The translations under genes were made by a program, and so were the position numbers. This document shows positions 6,372 to 8,309 of a DNA stretch of 8,309 nucleotides, in pieces (within the stretch, counting starts at the first letter, position 1; every line of letters starts with the position of its first letter). A model generated the notes under the pieces. That model saw nothing but the letters and a program-made list of their open reading frames with translations, did not search any database and was not told where the DNA came from. The stretch comes from Arenicella sp. (GTDB taxonomy: Bacteria > Pseudomonadota > Gammaproteobacteria > Arenicellales > Arenicellaceae), in the NCBI GenBank assembly GCA_016763815.1, contig JAESTB010000402.1:1-8309 (forward strand). The letters run 5' to 3'.

Positions 6372-7010
6372 ATGCAAACTATTTTAAAACCACAACCAAC
6401 TTCAATTAAAGACAATGGTGTCCACGAAACCATTTCTAGGCAACAATCGGTAGCGACCACCGAACGAAAAAATAACGGTGAAACTGAGGGAGAACATCTG
6501 ATCTTTAACCTGCCGCTAAAAGATAACTCTCCCGGTAAAGTTTACATGGTGTTAGGATCTAGCAATGTAGGCAAACCCTCAGTTGTGATGTATTCAGATG
6601 TTACTCTGAAAAAAAAGGTCGACTGGATTGACGTTAACTTTCCAAATCAGACGGGTACAACAACACAGTCGTCAGTAACATTTGACCTCCATTTCGTGAT
6701 TATGAAACCCTCTGGTTCGAAGTCGAACTATAGCTTCAGTAATGAATTCGTTTGCTATAAGCCCGAAAACGGTCGGGCGACCATAACACTGATTGGTAGC
6801 GACGGACATCGCACATGCCCCAGTGATGAATATAAATACTGTCGGTCAGCTTGCGTTAGCAATTCTAATAAAACTCTTATCATAAAATTTTCTGATGTGA
6901 GCGGTGCTTTGGAGATGAGAGGTGAATTTCATTTCAAAGCTGCAGACAATCATAGCAAGCTGCCTTTCAAAATTGACCCAGGTATCTCAGTTAAACGTAA
7001 GCCTGGTTGA
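6372..7010 (+). CDS. Hypothetical protein, 212 aa, unrecognised family
   Basis: I do not recognise this protein. The ATG has a strong ribosome site, AGGAGA (6359-6364), 7 nt upstream, the same motif and spacing as the AidA/PixA-like gene. The first 40 or so residues are polar and probably disordered. Residues 41-212 alternate short hydrophobic runs (HLIFNLPL, KVYMVLGS, VTFDLHFVIM, RATITLIG, KTLIIKFS) with polar turns, as in a beta-sandwich. There is no signal peptide or membrane helix. Four cysteines (C128, C149, C157, C161) lie in one region, three of them in a 13-residue cluster. The end, GEFHFKA (184-190) then FKIDPGISV (199-207), resembles the last strands of AidA/PixA proteins, so a distant relation is possible. 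An A8 run lies at 6609-6616. It is convergent with the TPR gene, with stops 2 bp apart. Confidence 0.8.
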   Translation: MQTILKPQPTSIKDNGVHETISRQQSVATTERKNNGETEGEHLIFNLPLKDNSPGKVYMVLGSSNVGKPSVVMYSDVTLKKKVDWIDVNFPNQTGTTTQSSVTFDLHFVIMKPSGSKSNYSFSNEFVCYKPENGRATITLIGSDGHRTCPSDEYKYCRSACVSNSNKTLIIKFSDVSGALEMRGEFHFKAADNHSKLPFKIDPGISVKRKPG

Positions 7011-7014
7011 GGCT
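7000..7014. terminator. Small hairpin spanning both convergent stop codons
   Basis: AGCCT (7000-7004), loop GGTTG, AGGCT (7010-7014). The last base of the plus-strand TGA (7008-7010) and two bases of the minus-strand stop (7013-7015) are inside it. On the plus strand TTTT follows at 7021-7024. On the minus strand only TTACGTTT follows. The stem is just 5 bp, so terminator strength would be modest. Confidence 0.3.
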
Positions 7015-8309
7015 AGCTGGTTTTACATATATTTGGAGGCTCTCTGCCAAATAGGTTGATGAAGTTTGGGTAGGTACATAAGTCGACGAACCATTTGGTA
7101 TTAAACCAGACCGTTCCCATTTTTGTGTTAATGGCATTTTCAACCTCAACAATCGCCGCGCTGTGGTTACCTGCCACCGCGTGTACGATTGCCGAAGAGT
7201 AAGCTAAATCAGGGGTGTCAGAATGTACTTCCTTGGCCGATTGTAGGGTTTTTATTGCTTGGTAATGTTGTCCAAGATGTGCTTGTGCTTGTGCTCGACT
7301 GTAATAATGCGTTGCGTCCCTGGTATCAATATCCAGGTCAACCACTTTTTGGTAATAGGGTTGAGCAGATTTTTGGTCGCCCAACAAACTGTAGCTATCG
7401 CCTAAGTTGAGCAAGAAATACGGATTATCAGGGTTTTGCTCTAGTGCGCGTACTAAGTACCCAATTGCACTCGTATAGTCTTCGTTTAACATTAACGCTA
7501 GGCCTAAGTTGGCAAGATTGTAGCTGTCTGGCTCTCTGCGAACTAACGCTGTATACGATTTTATGGCTTGATCTATATCGCCTTCAGTTAACGCAATGGC
7601 ACCTAGCATGTTGTAGGAGTCAGTGTCATTAGGTGCTATGGCTAATGCCTTATTAATGGCTTGCCGTGCTAAATCTATATTTCCAAGAGAAAACTCAGAC
7701 ACAGCCAAATTATAAAGCTTCGTCAATGAGGGCCTTAATAGGGCATTTTTCCTTTCTAAGATAACCGCCGTGTCATAATCATTGTTACGTACCGCTAATT
7801 CGACTTTCAACAGGTTCAACAGCACCCTATCCACCTTTAAGTTAGCCAACTCTTCAATCAGTTGGGCCGCTTTATCATTTTCGTCTTGCAAAAGCAGTAG
7901 GTTAAATTCTAATCGCTTAAATTCTGTGTTCATCTTGATTGATTTTGGGGCGCGATTTAAAAACCTTTCAGCATAGTCTAGGTATACCGCGTTATTAGTA
8001 TTGACGTACAAATCCATAGCCGAAACTTGGTAGAGCTGATACAGAGGAATGAAATGATAGCGACTTTGAATTGCTTCCAGTTGTTCCAAGTGTTCTAAAC
8101 TCGCATTAACGCCGGCGTTACTTGCTTTATATACATTAAGATAATTGCGGTAGGCTTGCTCATCTAATGGTTGGTTATCGTTGGAGCGGTGTGAGTTGCC
8201 AAACAAACGGTATGTTTCAGACAGTGTCGTGTGACGAAGGTCGAGCAGTGCACTTGAAATTGTTGGCCAACTTGTTTCTTGTTGAACATTCCATTTACTA
8301 CCCGTGAGC
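7013..8309 (-). CDS. TPR-repeat protein, C-terminal part of a larger signalling or regulatory protein (5' end outside window)
   Basis: The frame is open to the right edge, giving 431 visible residues. A TTG at 8206 could be mistaken for a start, but 34 more in-frame codons precede it (TGSKWNVQQETSWP and on), so the gene continues beyond the window. Counting from that TTG, at least four tetratricopeptide repeats are clear at about 159-294, each with the A/G/Y-A-x(3)-A pattern and ending in DN, ND or EPDS. Two or more degenerate repeats follow to about 365. A preceding helical stretch starts with AYRNYLNVYKA. The final WFNTKWFVDLCTYPNF resembles the W-F-x-P-WF-x-P-L...DPRF ending of TPR regions attached to serine/threonine kinases, adenylate cyclases or CadC-type winged-helix regulators. 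The missing N-terminus would decide which. TPRs serve protein-protein contacts. Confidence 0.85.
   Translation of the reverse strand, partial: LTGSKWNVQQETSWPTISSALLDLRHTTLSETYRLFGNSHRSNDNQPLDEQAYRNYLNVYKASNAGVNASLEHLEQLEAIQSRYHFIPLYQLYQVSAMDLYVNTNNAVYLDYAERFLNRAPKSIKMNTEFKRLEFNLLLLQDENDKAAQLIEELANLKVDRVLLNLLKVELAVRNNDYDTAVILERKNALLRPSLTKLYNLAVSEFSLGNIDLARQAINKALAIAPNDTDSYNMLGAIALTEGDIDQAIKSYTALVRREPDSYNLANLGLALMLNEDYTSAIGYLVRALEQNPDNPYFLLNLGDSYSLLGDQKSAQPYYQKVVDLDIDTRDATHYYSRAQAQAHLGQHYQAIKTLQSAKEVHSDTPDLAYSSAIVHAVAGNHSAAIVEVENAINTKMGTVWFNTKWFVDLCTYPNFINLFGREPPNICKTS

Noticed and set aside
8204..8206. TTG as the start of the TPR gene
   Set aside because: The frame stays open upstream to the window edge with 34 further codons of plausible protein and no ribosome site near the TTG.

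Overview
The window looks like the chromosome of a moderately AT-rich gammaproteobacterium. The basis is a conserved housekeeping block, purA (3' part) - rnr - rlmB, whose proteins read like their E. coli counterparts along their length. Genus cannot be fixed from this window. No integrase, transposase, CRISPR array, tRNA or rRNA was seen.

Layout. 1-888: C-terminal two thirds of adenylosuccinate synthetase (+). 889-1096: a gap with a short alternating 19/21-bp tandem repeat that begins at the purA stop codon, then a strong 7-bp-stem palindrome. 1097-4170: a tight two-gene operon, rnr (TTG start) and rlmB, overlapping by 1 nt. 4171-4453: a gap with a large imperfect inverted repeat and a hairpin that probably ends transcription from both sides. 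4454-5011 (-): an AidA/PixA-family (inclusion body family) protein with a good ribosome site. 5012-6371: about 1.36 kb of low coding content, with only small doubtful ORFs and several short palindromes. 6372-7010 (+): a 212-aa protein I do not recognise. 7013-8309 (-): the C-terminal TPR part of a larger signalling or regulatory protein that runs off the right edge.

How the genes fit together. The left half is core RNA and nucleotide metabolism: purA makes adenylosuccinate for AMP synthesis, rnr degrades structured RNA, and rlmB methylates 23S rRNA. From about 4.2 kb on the content is accessory: an AidA/PixA-like gene, an orphan protein whose last strand resembles the AidA/PixA ending (aromatic-x-DP-x-I-x-V), and a TPR protein. 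The AidA-like gene and the orphan are divergent, more than 1 kb apart. The orphan and the TPR gene are convergent, with stop codons 2 bp apart inside one small hairpin. The most interesting candidate is this AidA-like/orphan pair. A functional link between them is an inference.
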